Assembly: GCA_000416315.1 (NCBI GenBank)
Contig: ASZI01000042.1
Span: 1 to 56,263 of the forward strand
Origin: Osedax symbiont Rs2
GTDB taxonomy: Bacteria > Pseudomonadota > Gammaproteobacteria > Pseudomonadales > Balneatricaceae
Length of the DNA stretch: 56,263 nucleotides
Reading direction: 5' to 3'
A program made the translations under genes and the position numbers. Shown here one piece after another: positions 1 through 9,173 of this stretch (its first letter is position 1; each line of letters opens with the position of its first letter). Below the pieces are notes generated by a model. The model saw only the letters and a list, made by a program, of their open reading frames with translations, ran no database searches and was not told where the DNA came from.

Positions 1-340
1 AAAATGCTCTGAATTTGTTTTATTCATAAAAGATCATGCACATTTGAATTAAGTTTCGAAGTGCGAATAGGTTCCATTTTCCTGATTAACTTACTGCTGC
101 GTATTTAATCTTAGATAACAGTCATATCCGTACCTTTTTATAACACAGATTGGATTAGAAGATTAAACTCAGGTTTTGATTGTATAGATCATGATTGACT
201 TCCTACTTCCTACTTCCTACTTCCGACTCGCTAGTATTCAATATCATTGATTAACAGGATGATTTCAAATCACTTTTAGTTATAATCCATTAATCAAATC
301 ATGCATTGCATGCGTGAAAAATGAAAATCAGGGATTTATG
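1..340. other. Intergenic lead-in, no gene seen
   Basis: No convincing open reading frame is present. The stretch is AT-rich and holds a 7-bp tandem repeat (annotated separately at 198-234). The upstream gene, if any, lies outside the window. Confidence 0.6.
198..234. repeat. 7-bp tandem repeat, ACTTCCT type
   Basis: Three full copies and one partial copy of ACTTCCT, followed directly by GACTCGCTAG. Variants occur at 14130-14160 (ACTTCCA) and, in reverse complement, at 26920-26938 (CGCTACT). The ten bases CGACTCGCTA are shared with the last locus, which suggests one dispersed family of short heptamer repeats in intergenic DNA. Confidence 0.8.
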
Positions 341-3300
341 ATGCTTAGGATTATGAAAGCGCTCTGCTGCTTGCTGTTATTAACGACTCTCAATCTGAAT
401 GCTACACCCAATGTTGTTGAGGCACCGCCTGCTTTAAAGCAGTGGCAGGGCTGGGGAGTGCAGCAGTATCCTGAACTGAACTGTAGTCAGGGGCCACAAA
501 GTATTAGACGTAATTGCCACTGGCACTCTCCACTAGACGTCGAGGTCAGCACCGGTCAAATCAGTTTTTCGCAACAACATATTCTTGAAAAACAGGGCTG
601 GATTGAACTACCCGGAGACAGGGATTCATGGCCGAGCGTGGTGCGGGTAAATGGCTACCCGGAAAAAATCATGCGCCACAATCAACAACCAGCGCTGTAC
701 TTAGCCGCAGGTGAATACTTAGTCGAAGGGCGTATTGCTATCAGTGTTATGCCTTTGTCTCTGAAGCTCCCCAGCGCCAGTACTTTTGTCAATTTAATCA
801 TTAATGGCAAAAAAATTGGCCAGGCCAGTGTCGATAATCAATCCCTGCTACTTAATCAAACTGAAGTAAAAGTCGCCAAAGCCAGCAATAGCCTGAATGT
901 GCAAGTGTATCGCTTAATCCGCGATGGCTACCCGCTGTGGCTGGAGAGCCAGATAGAGATAAATGTTGCAGGTGAGAGACGCATTGAAACTTTGGGCCGG
1001 GTGCTACCGGCAGGTTTTGAGTTAACCGATATCCGCTCAAAGCTGCCACTGCGTGTCGATGCTAATGGTGATATGCAAGTACAACTAGATGCCGGCCGGC
1101 ATGTGATTATGCTGCAGGCCCGACTGGTGGAAGATGTTGAGAAATTTACAGTCGAGGCTCGAAAAAAATGGCCTGATCAAGAGTTATGGAGCTTTTCCCC
1201 TAACCGTAACTATCGCATTGTTGATGTAAAAGGTTCTGCAATCGATGGCGGGCAAACAAATATGCCGCAGCGCTGGAAAAACTTCAGCAGTTATTTGTTA
1301 ACCCCTGAGCAAAGTTTAAGCTTGAATGAGAAAAGCCGTGGCGATGTAAATCCCGATCGACACACCTTGAGCTTAGATCGGCAATTGTGGTTGAGCTTTA
1401 GCGGCAAAAATTTCACCTCACAGGAGAAAGTATCGGGTGACATCGGCTATCTGGATCGACTCAGCGCCGGTGACGACTACCGTGCGGGGCGTATCAGTAT
1501 TAATGGCAATCCGGTGCTGCTGACCAGCGTCGATGCGGATCAGGGGGTAGAAATCTTACCTGGGCCTATTAAGATAAACTCAGTAGGTATAGTGCAAGGG
1601 CGTGATATAGCCATTAACCCTTGGTTGAGTGATCTCAACAGTGCCTCTTTGCAAGTCAACTTACCGCCAGGTTTTAGTATGTTCTCGGTGAGTGGGGCGG
1701 ACAGTGTTTCAAACGATTACCTGTCGAGCTGGAATTTATGGCAGATTTTTATTGTGATCTTGTTTGTAGTAGTACTGTGTAAGCAATATGGTCTAACTGC
1801 AGGTGCAGCCGGGTTGTTGTACGCACTGTCGATCAATAACATTGATGGCGCCCCAAGCATCATCTTACTGTTAGTCATTATAGGTTTGCACTTCGTGGTC
1901 AACGTTTTGTCAGAAAACAAAGTCCGCGCAGTACTGATCCGTGTCTATCAGTTGGGCCTAGTGCTAGTGTTGCTGAGCTTCTTGCCCTTTGCGGTAGAGC
2001 AGGCGAGGTTAGCTATTTACCCGCAACTGGAAAAGCCTTATTCGATGGATAGTTCTGGACACAGTGATGATCAGGAAGTTCTCTATGACATGCAAGAGCT
2101 AGAAGCACCTATGTCCTCAGCGTTGATGGAAAGCCAAGATGTGGTACGTGAAAAGGTCAGGGCCATGAAGAAACAGGCGATGCAACAAAAATCCACTTTA
2201 GGATCGATGCAACCGTCGCCAGCACTGGTCTATCAAAAGCGTTATCAGCAAGGAGAAGTAGTGCAGACTGGACCTGGTATGCCGAGCTGGCGTTGGAACA
2301 GTGTCAATATTAATGTCAGCGGGCCAATAATAGAGGGGCAGAGTATAGAGTTGACTATTACTCCCCCCTGGGTCAATCGCAGTCTAAATCTACTGCGCAT
2401 TGTTTTGTTTGTATTATTGGCTTATCTGCTGTGGCGTCGCCAGAGTCACAATGGCTCGGATACGGGCAGTACGTCAGAAGCTGACGCGGTGACACCTGAA
2501 CAGCCAAATACAGTGGCTAATCCAGCTGCAAGTGCCAGTTTACTGCTAGTTTCAGCAGTGCTAGTGTTTTCTGGTCTAGGTTCCAATCAAGCCTTGGCTG
2601 CAGATTTCCCCTCGCAACAAATGTTGCAAGAGTACTATCAAAGGCTTAATCAAGCACCGGTTTGTCAACCGGATTGTCTGGCGATTAATCGGCTGAATGT
2701 TCAGGCCAGCGAAACTGAAATAGTGCTGAATATGACTGTATCAGTATTAGCTAAAGCCCCTTTGCGCTTGCCGCTGAGTGTCGCGGATAGTCGTAGTGTC
2801 AAAGTGACAGTTAACGGTGAAGCTACAAATCTGTTAAGTCTTTACCGTAATCGGGTGTACTTGCTATTAGACAAAGGCTTACACACTGTGCAGCTGCGAT
2901 TACCGGCGGCTGATTTAGCACAATTACAGTTACAGTTTGATAACGTCCCGCAGCTTACTCGCTATACAGGGGAGGGCTGGCAGGTATCAGGTATTGACAA
3001 GCAAGCGCTTCCCAGTGGCCGTTTATCACTGCGTAAATTGAAAAAGCAGCCAGTGACAGAAACCGAGAAGCGATTAACTGCTAATCCAATCCAACCGCTG
3101 GTAAAAGTAACCAGAGTATTATCTTTGGACGTGGATTGGACGCTGACAACAACGGTGAGCCGCGTTGCGCCTACTAAAGGTGCCATTAATCTAACCGTTG
3201 ACTTACTACCGGGGGAGTCAGTAACCACCGCAGGGGTCAAAATTCAAGATAATAGAGTGCTGGTAGATTTAGGGCAAAACAGTTCTAGTACTTCCTGGCG

Positions 3301-4501
3301 CTCAGACTTACAAAAATCATCAGCTGTGGCACTAAAGGCCACTGACTCCGGTGATTATTTCGAAGTGTGGCAATTGAATCCCTCACTTAAATGGCATGCA
3401 AGTTATCAGGGAATTACGCCGATAAAATCCAATGCCGCAACCTTAAGCTGGCAACCCATTGCCGGTGATCAGTTGACGATCGCGCTGCAAAAACCTGAAC
3501 CTTTGGCGGGAGTGAGCTATTCCATCGATGGGGTCTCTATGCTCTATAAGCCAGGTAAACGTTTGGCGAAAACTGTTTTAGAATTGGACTTTCGGGCCAG
3601 CAAGGGCAGTGATTATCCCCTGCAGCTGCCCGAAGATGCAGACATTGATAACATTAGCTTAAACGGTAACAGCATTATCTATGTGCAAGAGCAAGGTGTC
3701 GTCATCTTGCCTATCCCCCCGGGTAAAAGCCGTGTGGTGATAGAGTTTAACCGCAGTCAAGAGTTTCAGTTAGTCACCCATACACCAGTGCTGGCCATCC
3801 CGGGCGCCACTAATATCAAAATAGAATCCAGTATGCCTGCAAATCGTTGGATTTTAGCAGTGAGCGGTCCTCTTATCGGTCCGGCTATTTTGTTCTGGGG
3901 AGTGTTATTAATGATACTCGCTGTAGGTTTTGCGCTGGGTCGCCAGAGCTGGTCTCCGTTGAAAAGCTGGGAGTGGATGCTGATGGGCACAGGTGTCGCG
4001 ACTAGCTTCTGGCCGATTACACTGCTGGTGGTGTTGTGGTTTTTAGCTCTGGCTAAGCGCGGCTCGTTAGTGGACAGTCAGACCAGTGCCAGAAAATATA
4101 ATCTGTTACAAGTCGCTATCGCGGCGCTGACTTTTGTTATGTTGCTGGCATTAGTGGGCAGTGTTGCTAACAGCTTAATGTTTGGCTCGCCGGATATGCA
4201 AGTCACTGGTAACGGCTCTTATGCGAGCAGTTTGAATTGGTACCAGGATGCTATAATCGACAACTTACCTCAGACTACTGTGATCAGTGTGCCTATGTGG
4301 AGCTATCAGATATTGATGCTGCTGTGGTCTATCTGGTTGTCGCTGTCACTGATCAGGTGGTTAAAGTGGGGCTGGAACAATTACAACAGTGGCGGCTTGT
4401 GGAAAGCGCTGCCAAAAGTGGATAAAAAAGATAAGCCCGAGACCAGCAAAGAACACAGAGCACAGCGCGCTAAAGAAAAGAAACAGGATGATAATTGGTA
4501 G
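341..4501 (+). CDS. Very large uncharacterised multi-pass membrane protein
   Basis: About 1386 residues, of unrecognised function. An N-terminal hydrophobic stretch (LCCLLLLTTL) looks like a signal peptide. A long beta-rich extracytoplasmic region follows. Hydrophobic segments cluster near residues 465-560 and around 690, a second signal-like segment sits near 745-760, and at least five more membrane spans fill the last 220 residues. The tail is charged (RAQRAKEKKQ). The segment after the internal signal-like stretch (Cys pair, then beta-rich sequence) resembles the start of the first extracytoplasmic region, so the protein may be an internal duplication; this is inference. ATG 341 was chosen over GTG 314 because AGGGA at 330-334 sits 6 bases upstream. 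It appears monocistronic and ends at a bidirectional terminator. Confidence 0.8.
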   Translation: MLRIMKALCCLLLLTTLNLNATPNVVEAPPALKQWQGWGVQQYPELNCSQGPQSIRRNCHWHSPLDVEVSTGQISFSQQHILEKQGWIELPGDRDSWPSVVRVNGYPEKIMRHNQQPALYLAAGEYLVEGRIAISVMPLSLKLPSASTFVNLIINGKKIGQASVDNQSLLLNQTEVKVAKASNSLNVQVYRLIRDGYPLWLESQIEINVAGERRIETLGRVLPAGFELTDIRSKLPLRVDANGDMQVQLDAGRHVIMLQARLVEDVEKFTVEARKKWPDQELWSFSPNRNYRIVDVKGSAIDGGQTNMPQRWKNFSSYLLTPEQSLSLNEKSRGDVNPDRHTLSLDRQLWLSFSGKNFTSQEKVSGDIGYLDRLSAGDDYRAGRISINGNPVLLTSVDADQGVEILPGPIKINSVGIVQGRDIAINPWLSDLNSASLQVNLPPGFSMFSVSGADSVSNDYLSSWNLWQIFIVILFVVVLCKQYGLTAGAAGLLYALSINNIDGAPSIILLLVIIGLHFVVNVLSENKVRAVLIRVYQLGLVLVLLSFLPFAVEQARLAIYPQLEKPYSMDSSGHSDDQEVLYDMQELEAPMSSALMESQDVVREKVRAMKKQAMQQKSTLGSMQPSPALVYQKRYQQGEVVQTGPGMPSWRWNSVNINVSGPIIEGQSIELTITPPWVNRSLNLLRIVLFVLLAYLLWRRQSHNGSDTGSTSEADAVTPEQPNTVANPAASASLLLVSAVLVFSGLGSNQALAADFPSQQMLQEYYQRLNQAPVCQPDCLAINRLNVQASETEIVLNMTVSVLAKAPLRLPLSVADSRSVKVTVNGEATNLLSLYRNRVYLLLDKGLHTVQLRLPAADLAQLQLQFDNVPQLTRYTGEGWQVSGIDKQALPSGRLSLRKLKKQPVTETEKRLTANPIQPLVKVTRVLSLDVDWTLTTTVSRVAPTKGAINLTVDLLPGESVTTAGVKIQDNRVLVDLGQNSSSTSWRSDLQKSSAVALKATDSGDYFEVWQLNPSLKWHASYQGITPIKSNAATLSWQPIAGDQLTIALQKPEPLAGVSYSIDGVSMLYKPGKRLAKTVLELDFRASKGSDYPLQLPEDADIDNISLNGNSIIYVQEQGVVILPIPPGKSRVVIEFNRSQEFQLVTHTPVLAIPGATNIKIESSMPANRWILAVSGPLIGPAILFWGVLLMILAVGFALGRQSWSPLKSWEWMLMGTGVATSFWPITLLVVLWFLALAKRGSLVDSQTSARKYNLLQVAIAALTFVMLLALVGSVANSLMFGSPDMQVTGNGSYASSLNWYQDAIIDNLPQTTVISVPMWSYQILMLLWSIWLSLSLIRWLKWGWNNYNSGGLWKALPKVDKKDKPETSKEHRAQRAKEKKQDDNW

Positions 4502-4597
4502 CGAGAACTCAAGCTGCAGCTGAGGTTAATTTCAGTCAGTTGCAGGGTTTTTAACGGGGAACTATCAGTGCCCCGAAAAAGTCTGTGTAACTGATCC

Positions 4598-4627
4598 AAA
4601 AAAAAGCGCCTGATTGGCGCTTTTTTA
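4598..4627. terminator. Bidirectional Rho-independent terminator
   Basis: The stem AAAAAAGCGCC / GGCGCTTTTTT has a five-base loop (TGATT). It is flanked by A on the left and T on the right, so it can end transcription of the large membrane protein gene (plus strand) and of the PRPP-synthetase-like gene (minus strand), which converge here. Confidence 0.9.
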
Positions 4628-4636
4628 TTTGGGCAA

Positions 4637-5860
4637 TTACTCGCCAGCGTCTTGGTGCAGTGAATCTAATTGATCGGCAAACCAGATTTTACGGCTAAAT
4701 CTCGGGTTTTTAGAGGACATATCAATCTTGTACGGATTGGCTTCTTTAGTCAGTGGCAACTCAAGGATTTTCCCCAGCTCTTGTGCCAGCCACTTTTCAA
4801 TTTTAAGAACAACCAACTTCTTACGCAACCGCCCTTGCACATCCCGGTTTAAGATAGTCGGTAGTGTGTTGAGTGTCAGTATTTCATCGACGGCATTGTT
4901 AGCCATGCGCTCGCGCCCTTCATCGGAGGCATAGAAATGTGAAACTGCAAAGATCATCCGCTCAGGTTGTAGCTGCTGCAAGAACTGGCAAGATTTTACT
5001 ACTGTTGATCCAGTGCGAACCATGTCATCAAAGAGCACGATGCTGCACCCTTCCAAACCTTCAAAGGTGTCCTCACTCTCTTTGTGCAAAGTAATGCTGA
5101 CCTTGTGCTCACTTGTACGCTCTTTATCTAACAAGATAAATTTGGCTTTGCTTAAACCAAGGGTTGCATACATTGCTTTAACAAAACCTCTGGCACCTTT
5201 ATCCGGTGCGCAAAGTACTAGGCCTTCGCCTTTAGGGCCACAATTAATAATGTTGGAATTAAGCAAGTAGTGGGCGTAAATTTCGTAGGGGATTAAGTTG
5301 TGGAAATTGCCCTCAAACACTTGGCTAAAGATGCTCTGCACTGAAGAAGAGTGATTGTGTACTGTTAGAACCCGATCAACACCTGATAATTTAAGCATTT
5401 GTGCGTAGAGCTTAGAGGTAAAAGGCTGGCCATCAAACTTCTTTAAATCAGTTTTACTACGCGGGTGTTCAGTTTCACCTAAGTCTGCATGTGCACCGCG
5501 ATCCTGTGCGCTGAAAAACAGATCGGGCTCAAGCAGTATCACGCTTTTAGCGCCGTTTTCTTTAGCGGCTCTGGCGATGAAAAAGTTATGCATTGCCAGT
5601 TCTTGGCGAGTCTTTACTAGACTACTGGTACTGACAATAACAACTGTTTTACCGGCTAAAACATTACCTATGGTGCTAAAATCCAGCTCATCAGAGATAA
5701 ATCTTGGGCAAAATTCGGTATTGGTAAAAGCTTTCATACCGATTAAATCTGCTATGTCTTGGTTTTGACCCATGGCATAAGCGACGTCGATTGCAAATGG
5801 ATTATCTGAGGAGTTACCGACAATGACAATATCATTAGAAGGGTTTGATACAGGGGGCAT
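4637..5860 (-). CDS. PRPP synthetase-like phosphoribosyltransferase-fold protein
   Basis: A 407-residue protein related to ribose-phosphate pyrophosphokinase, longer than the usual 310-320. Visible family marks are the equivalent of the DLH..Q.FF region (VHNHSSSVQSIF, then NLIPYEIYAHYL), the APDKGARGF segment that matches the SPDVGG(V/A)xRA motif, and the PRPP-binding loop LFDDMVRTGSTV. The loop differs from the canonical DDMIDTGGT, and I do not see a clear canonical ATP-binding flexible loop, so catalysis of PRPP synthesis is uncertain. It may be a divergent paralogue with another phosphoribosyl substrate or a regulatory role. It is a single gene with its own terminator. Confidence 0.75.
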   Translation of the reverse strand: MPPVSNPSNDIVIVGNSSDNPFAIDVAYAMGQNQDIADLIGMKAFTNTEFCPRFISDELDFSTIGNVLAGKTVVIVSTSSLVKTRQELAMHNFFIARAAKENGAKSVILLEPDLFFSAQDRGAHADLGETEHPRSKTDLKKFDGQPFTSKLYAQMLKLSGVDRVLTVHNHSSSVQSIFSQVFEGNFHNLIPYEIYAHYLLNSNIINCGPKGEGLVLCAPDKGARGFVKAMYATLGLSKAKFILLDKERTSEHKVSITLHKESEDTFEGLEGCSIVLFDDMVRTGSTVVKSCQFLQQLQPERMIFAVSHFYASDEGRERMANNAVDEILTLNTLPTILNRDVQGRLRKKLVVLKIEKWLAQELGKILELPLTKEANPYKIDMSSKNPRFSRKIWFADQLDSLHQDAGE

Positions 5861-6311
5861 AGTTTTAACTCTTAAAGGGTTTTAACTTAAGTTCTCAAAC
5901 AACTGAGATTTCAGGGGCAGGATTATAGCATTAGTTGCGCTGAGAAAATCAGCTATTAATAGCTATATTTTCAAAGGTATTGGCACAGCACAGAGGTTGT
6001 AAATATTTGACTGATCTTAACCTATAGCTTGTAAGCTGATCAATTGGCGAGGGTTTTCTCAGTCTCAGATCGTTGTTGTAAACAACACTGATTACATAAA
6101 TATGACACTTGAGCTACGTCTGAAGCGGTCAATGTTGCTAGTTTTATATTGCCGGTGGCAATTATATTCCTTTTATATCAAAGGCAAATGAGCATCAGGC
6201 CCTTTCTAAGCAGACTGGTTTTTGCAGTCATAAAAGTTTCATTACTCTGCTAACACAGTGATACGGAGTTATTAGCTGCTGATTAATGAAAAAACAGAAT
6301 GATAATCAAAG
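5861..6311. other. Long intergenic region, no gene seen
   Basis: About 450 bp of AT-rich sequence between the divergent PRPP-like gene and the orphan gene at 6366. No protein-coding or RNA signature was recognised. The right end leads into a candidate sigma-54 promoter (6312-6328). Confidence 0.5.
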
Positions 6312-6328
6312 CTGGCCCACTTTTTGCT
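6312..6328 (+). promoter_or_regulatory. Candidate sigma-54 promoter
   Basis: The sequence CTGGCCCACTTTTTGCT has the -24 GG (6314-6315) and -12 GC (6326-6327) separated by exactly ten bases. It agrees with the sigma-54 pattern YTGGC..R...TTGCW apart from one or two positions. Transcription would start near 6338-6340, about 27 bases before the gene at 6366. Found by eye, not scored against a genome background. Confidence 0.55.
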
Positions 6329-6365
6329 TTTGTTGGTAACTCAGGTCATTGAATACGGAGATATC

Positions 6366-7145
6366 ATGCAAATCAATACATTTCTATCAGACAGCAATCA
6401 GCTTAGCAGTGGCGCGACAGAGCGCGTTAATACAGCTAACACTGAGCGTTTGTTCGCCAGCTTTAATAGTGATTTTAAAGCAGAAATCACCGATGCTATG
6501 CGCCGTGGTGCCGGTAACGATTTTGTATTAAAGCTCTCTGAAAATCGCCAGCGTTTTGTTGAACTGGCGATGATGGCACAACAGCAAGAGCCTGTGGATA
6601 GCAAAAAATTTATTAAAAGCTTAAGCTTTGAAGATCGTCAGGTTTTGCAAAAAGTCCACTCTTTGGGCACATCGATCACAGATTCAACAGTCAATAAAAT
6701 GTCGGCAGAGGGAGTTGACAATTTACTGTTAGTCCCCGGCAAAGGATTAGATGCTAACAATGATGCTATTACCGAAATCGGTACTGCAAAAAGTTTTAAA
6801 TTTCCCAATTCTAATACGCCCGCTGATGTAGCTGCCGCCTGGAATAAATCCCTGCAAAACAGCAGCCCTGAAGATCGGTTGATGGCCGCAGCGAGTATGA
6901 TGACTATGATGTTCTCTGTTAACGTGCAAACGGACGCCAATGGCAATTTTTTAGGGGTTAATGAACCAGGATCCGCCGCTTATGTTAACCCTATGGCAGA
7001 CCCAAATTTCTCCTATAAAGCTTGGGCGAACAATCAGCTCGAATACAACGAGACCTTCAAGCAAGAAATTCCGGCTAATGTATACGAGAGGGACGTCAAG
7101 TTTTTGAGCAGCTTTCTGCTGAATTTAAATAGCGCTAACGCTTAA
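6366..7145 (+). CDS. Conserved-looking hypothetical protein
   Basis: A 259-residue soluble protein with no signal peptide, no membrane span and no family that I recognise. The N-terminal part (to about 110) is rich in predicted helix. The middle has AAASMMTMMFSVNVQTDANGNFLGVNEPGS and the end is rich in Asn. The ATG at 6366 was chosen because ACGGAG lies 6-7 bases upstream; the longer reading frame to 6324 would start inside the candidate promoter. The candidate sigma-54 promoter hints at control with motility, nitrogen or surface functions, but that is inference only. Confidence 0.7.
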   Translation: MQINTFLSDSNQLSSGATERVNTANTERLFASFNSDFKAEITDAMRRGAGNDFVLKLSENRQRFVELAMMAQQQEPVDSKKFIKSLSFEDRQVLQKVHSLGTSITDSTVNKMSAEGVDNLLLVPGKGLDANNDAITEIGTAKSFKFPNSNTPADVAAAWNKSLQNSSPEDRLMAAASMMTMMFSVNVQTDANGNFLGVNEPGSAAYVNPMADPNFSYKAWANNQLEYNETFKQEIPANVYERDVKFLSSFLLNLNSANA

Positions 7146-7333
7146 ATTTGACTGAGTAAGAAATTCAATGGCAGGTCAATATTATTGACTGCGACTGTAT
7201 TTTTAGTTTGACTTGAAAGAGCCTAGAGCAAATGTAACTGAGTAAATAAATACTAGGTCTAAGACTTTTAAAGTGCGATTTATATCACTGACTATTAAGG
7301 CTATATCACAGTTTCATTATCAAAGAGTTAAAG

Positions 7334-7876
7334 ATGAAAAAGATAAATGTTACTGGCACAACAGGCAGTGGAAAATCAACCTTTTCTAAACGACTGGCAA
7401 AGCAACTCGACTACCCTTGCATTCACATGGATCAACTTTTCTGGAAGGCCGACTGGGTAGAAACCACTGACGAAGAATTTATTGCCAAAGTGGCGCTGGC
7501 AATATCGACGGATGATTGGGTATTGGATGGGAATTATAGCCGCACCAATACGCTTAAGTGGGCCGATGTAGATACTATTATTTGGCTGGATTATTCTTAT
7601 TTACGCACGTTTTGGCAATTATTCAAACGGACAATGCTGCGTGCTTACGCCAAACAGGAAATTTGGCCAGAGACGGGAAATAAAGAAACTTTTGCCAAAG
7701 CTTTCCTGTCGAGGAAATCTATATTTGTCTGGTTTTTTAGATGTTACAACCGCAACAAAATCAAGTATGAAAAATTAATAACATGCACTGAATTTAAGCA
7801 TGTTGAATATATACGTTTGCGTAATCCCTGTGAACTCGAACAGTTCTTAAAAAATATAAAGACATCAATATTATGA
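7334..7876 (+). CDS. Small P-loop kinase, FlaR/adenylate-kinase-like
   Basis: A 180-residue protein of the adenylate-kinase-like P-loop family often annotated as topology modulation protein FlaR. Residues 7-15 form the Walker A loop (GTTGSGKST). It is followed by the CIHMDQLFW segment and the DDWVLDGNYSRT segment typical of this group, then WADVDTIIWLDYSY as the Walker B-like strand. A basic lid region (RTFWQLFKRTMLRAY) follows. The substrate is unknown; the fold suggests phosphoryl transfer to a small molecule. It stands alone between intergenic regions. Confidence 0.8.
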   Translation: MKKINVTGTTGSGKSTFSKRLAKQLDYPCIHMDQLFWKADWVETTDEEFIAKVALAISTDDWVLDGNYSRTNTLKWADVDTIIWLDYSYLRTFWQLFKRTMLRAYAKQEIWPETGNKETFAKAFLSRKSIFVWFFRCYNRNKIKYEKLITCTEFKHVEYIRLRNPCELEQFLKNIKTSIL

Positions 7877-7913
7877 CTCTGGGAGTGTTTCAACGGTGCT
7901 CTAAGTTGGCAAT

Positions 7914-8648
7914 CTATCTATATTTATCGTGGATAATTTGATATCTGCCACTTTTTTTCAAATCTATTAGTGCGCCATTGAAAGCGTCAATAAGAGGCTT
8001 CACGCCTGGGTGATTTTTGGAAAAGCAAAGGTGATAACTTTTCTTGGAGATAGGATAAAAATCTAATTGATCCGTTAGGCTCATTTGTTTAATGATAAAA
8101 TCTGTAGATTGTTGTGCCAGATAGAGATAATCAAAACGTTTGGCTATTAGCATCCCAATACCTGCTTTGGTATTGTTTGCCCTGATTGGCTTTAGCCCAA
8201 CATCTTGCAACTCATTAAAACTATCATAACCGACCACAGATCCTATACGTTGACCTTTGATATCCGCAAATGAGATGGCCTGTGGCCCATCAAAATTTTT
8301 TCGTACATAAAAGCCGCTAGTGAACTCACTGATCGGATCAGAATATAGTAGAAAACCCTCACGATCTTTTCGATAGGCACAGGTTAGGGTAGCGACAGTT
8401 TTTCCAAGCTTTGCATAGAGCAGTACACGCTTCCAAGGAAAAAAACTCACTTCAATACTTTGCCCTAAGAGAAGAAAAGTCTCAGTGGCAACTTCATAGT
8501 CGAAACCTCTAAGTCCATTAATTGGTTGTTGCATAACGTAGGGAGGATAGTGTTCTGTCGCGATTGCTAGCTGCTCTTTCGTCTCTGCTATAGATTGAGT
8601 TATCGATAAACCCAGAGCGATGAAAGTCAAAAGCATCAATTTAAGCAT
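7914..8648 (-). CDS. Periplasmic solute-binding protein, SBP_bac_3-like
   Basis: About 244 residues. The start at 8648 gives a clean signal peptide (MLKLMLLTFIALGLSITQSIAE); the longer frame adds 14 unlikely residues. The mature part fits the amino-acid-type periplasmic binding fold: LAIATEHYPPYV, GLRGFDYEVATETF, VSFFPWKRVLLYAKLG, then IKGQRIGSVVGYDSF. No permease or ATPase genes are adjacent. In Shewanella- and Vibrio-like bacteria such lone proteins are common, and their ligands are mostly unknown. Confidence 0.8.
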   Translation of the reverse strand: MLKLMLLTFIALGLSITQSIAETKEQLAIATEHYPPYVMQQPINGLRGFDYEVATETFLLLGQSIEVSFFPWKRVLLYAKLGKTVATLTCAYRKDREGFLLYSDPISEFTSGFYVRKNFDGPQAISFADIKGQRIGSVVGYDSFNELQDVGLKPIRANNTKAGIGMLIAKRFDYLYLAQQSTDFIIKQMSLTDQLDFYPISKKSYHLCFSKNHPGVKPLIDAFNGALIDLKKSGRYQIIHDKYR

Positions 8649-9173
8649 AATATTTCCATCTATACATAATGGAAAAACTGTTTGCTGCAAAAGCCAATAT
8701 ACCTGTTTGCATGTGCTGAAATACTCTGTGAAGAAATAGCTTGCTGTTTGTGCTTGTGGTCAGATTTTCCTGATACAGACAACAGCATAAGCCATTCATT
8801 ACTGCGTTGATACTGGCTATTTAACCGTGAAAAATGTGCAGCTGAGACGTTGAAACCTAGCCATAGATAAACATCAAATTTACCCGCTATTATGTATTTA
8901 CTCAAGGTTAAATCATAGGGAAAGGGCAGGTTGTGTATTTAGAGTTGACTGCATTATAAAATGCACCATTAGCAAGATAGTCGCAACAGCGACGTTAACA
9001 GATCAGTGGGCCACACTATGAATTACTGGGGTCTGCCGATATTGGGCTGATAGGTTACTAGCAAGTTTAATATCATAGCGCTGACATCAGGCCTGAAAAT
9101 GTTAGAGCAGCTTGGCTGCTTGCTCATAGATGACGGGAGATTTTACGTTGCAGTAGATTGATCCAAGTATCAG
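8649..9173. other. Intergenic region, no gene supported
   Basis: About 525 bp. An 81-codon minus-strand frame (8660-8905) overlaps it, but it has no ribosome binding site, no recognisable family and unusual composition, so I do not call it. No RNA gene or strong hairpin was recognised. Confidence 0.45.

Noticed and set aside
198-234. CRISPR-like repeat array
   Set aside because: Units are 7 bp with no spacers and no cas genes nearby; this is a simple tandem repeat.
8660-8905. An 81-codon minus-strand frame overlapping the start of the solute-binding protein gene
   Set aside because: No ribosome binding site, no recognisable family, and it conflicts with a better-supported start of the neighbouring gene.
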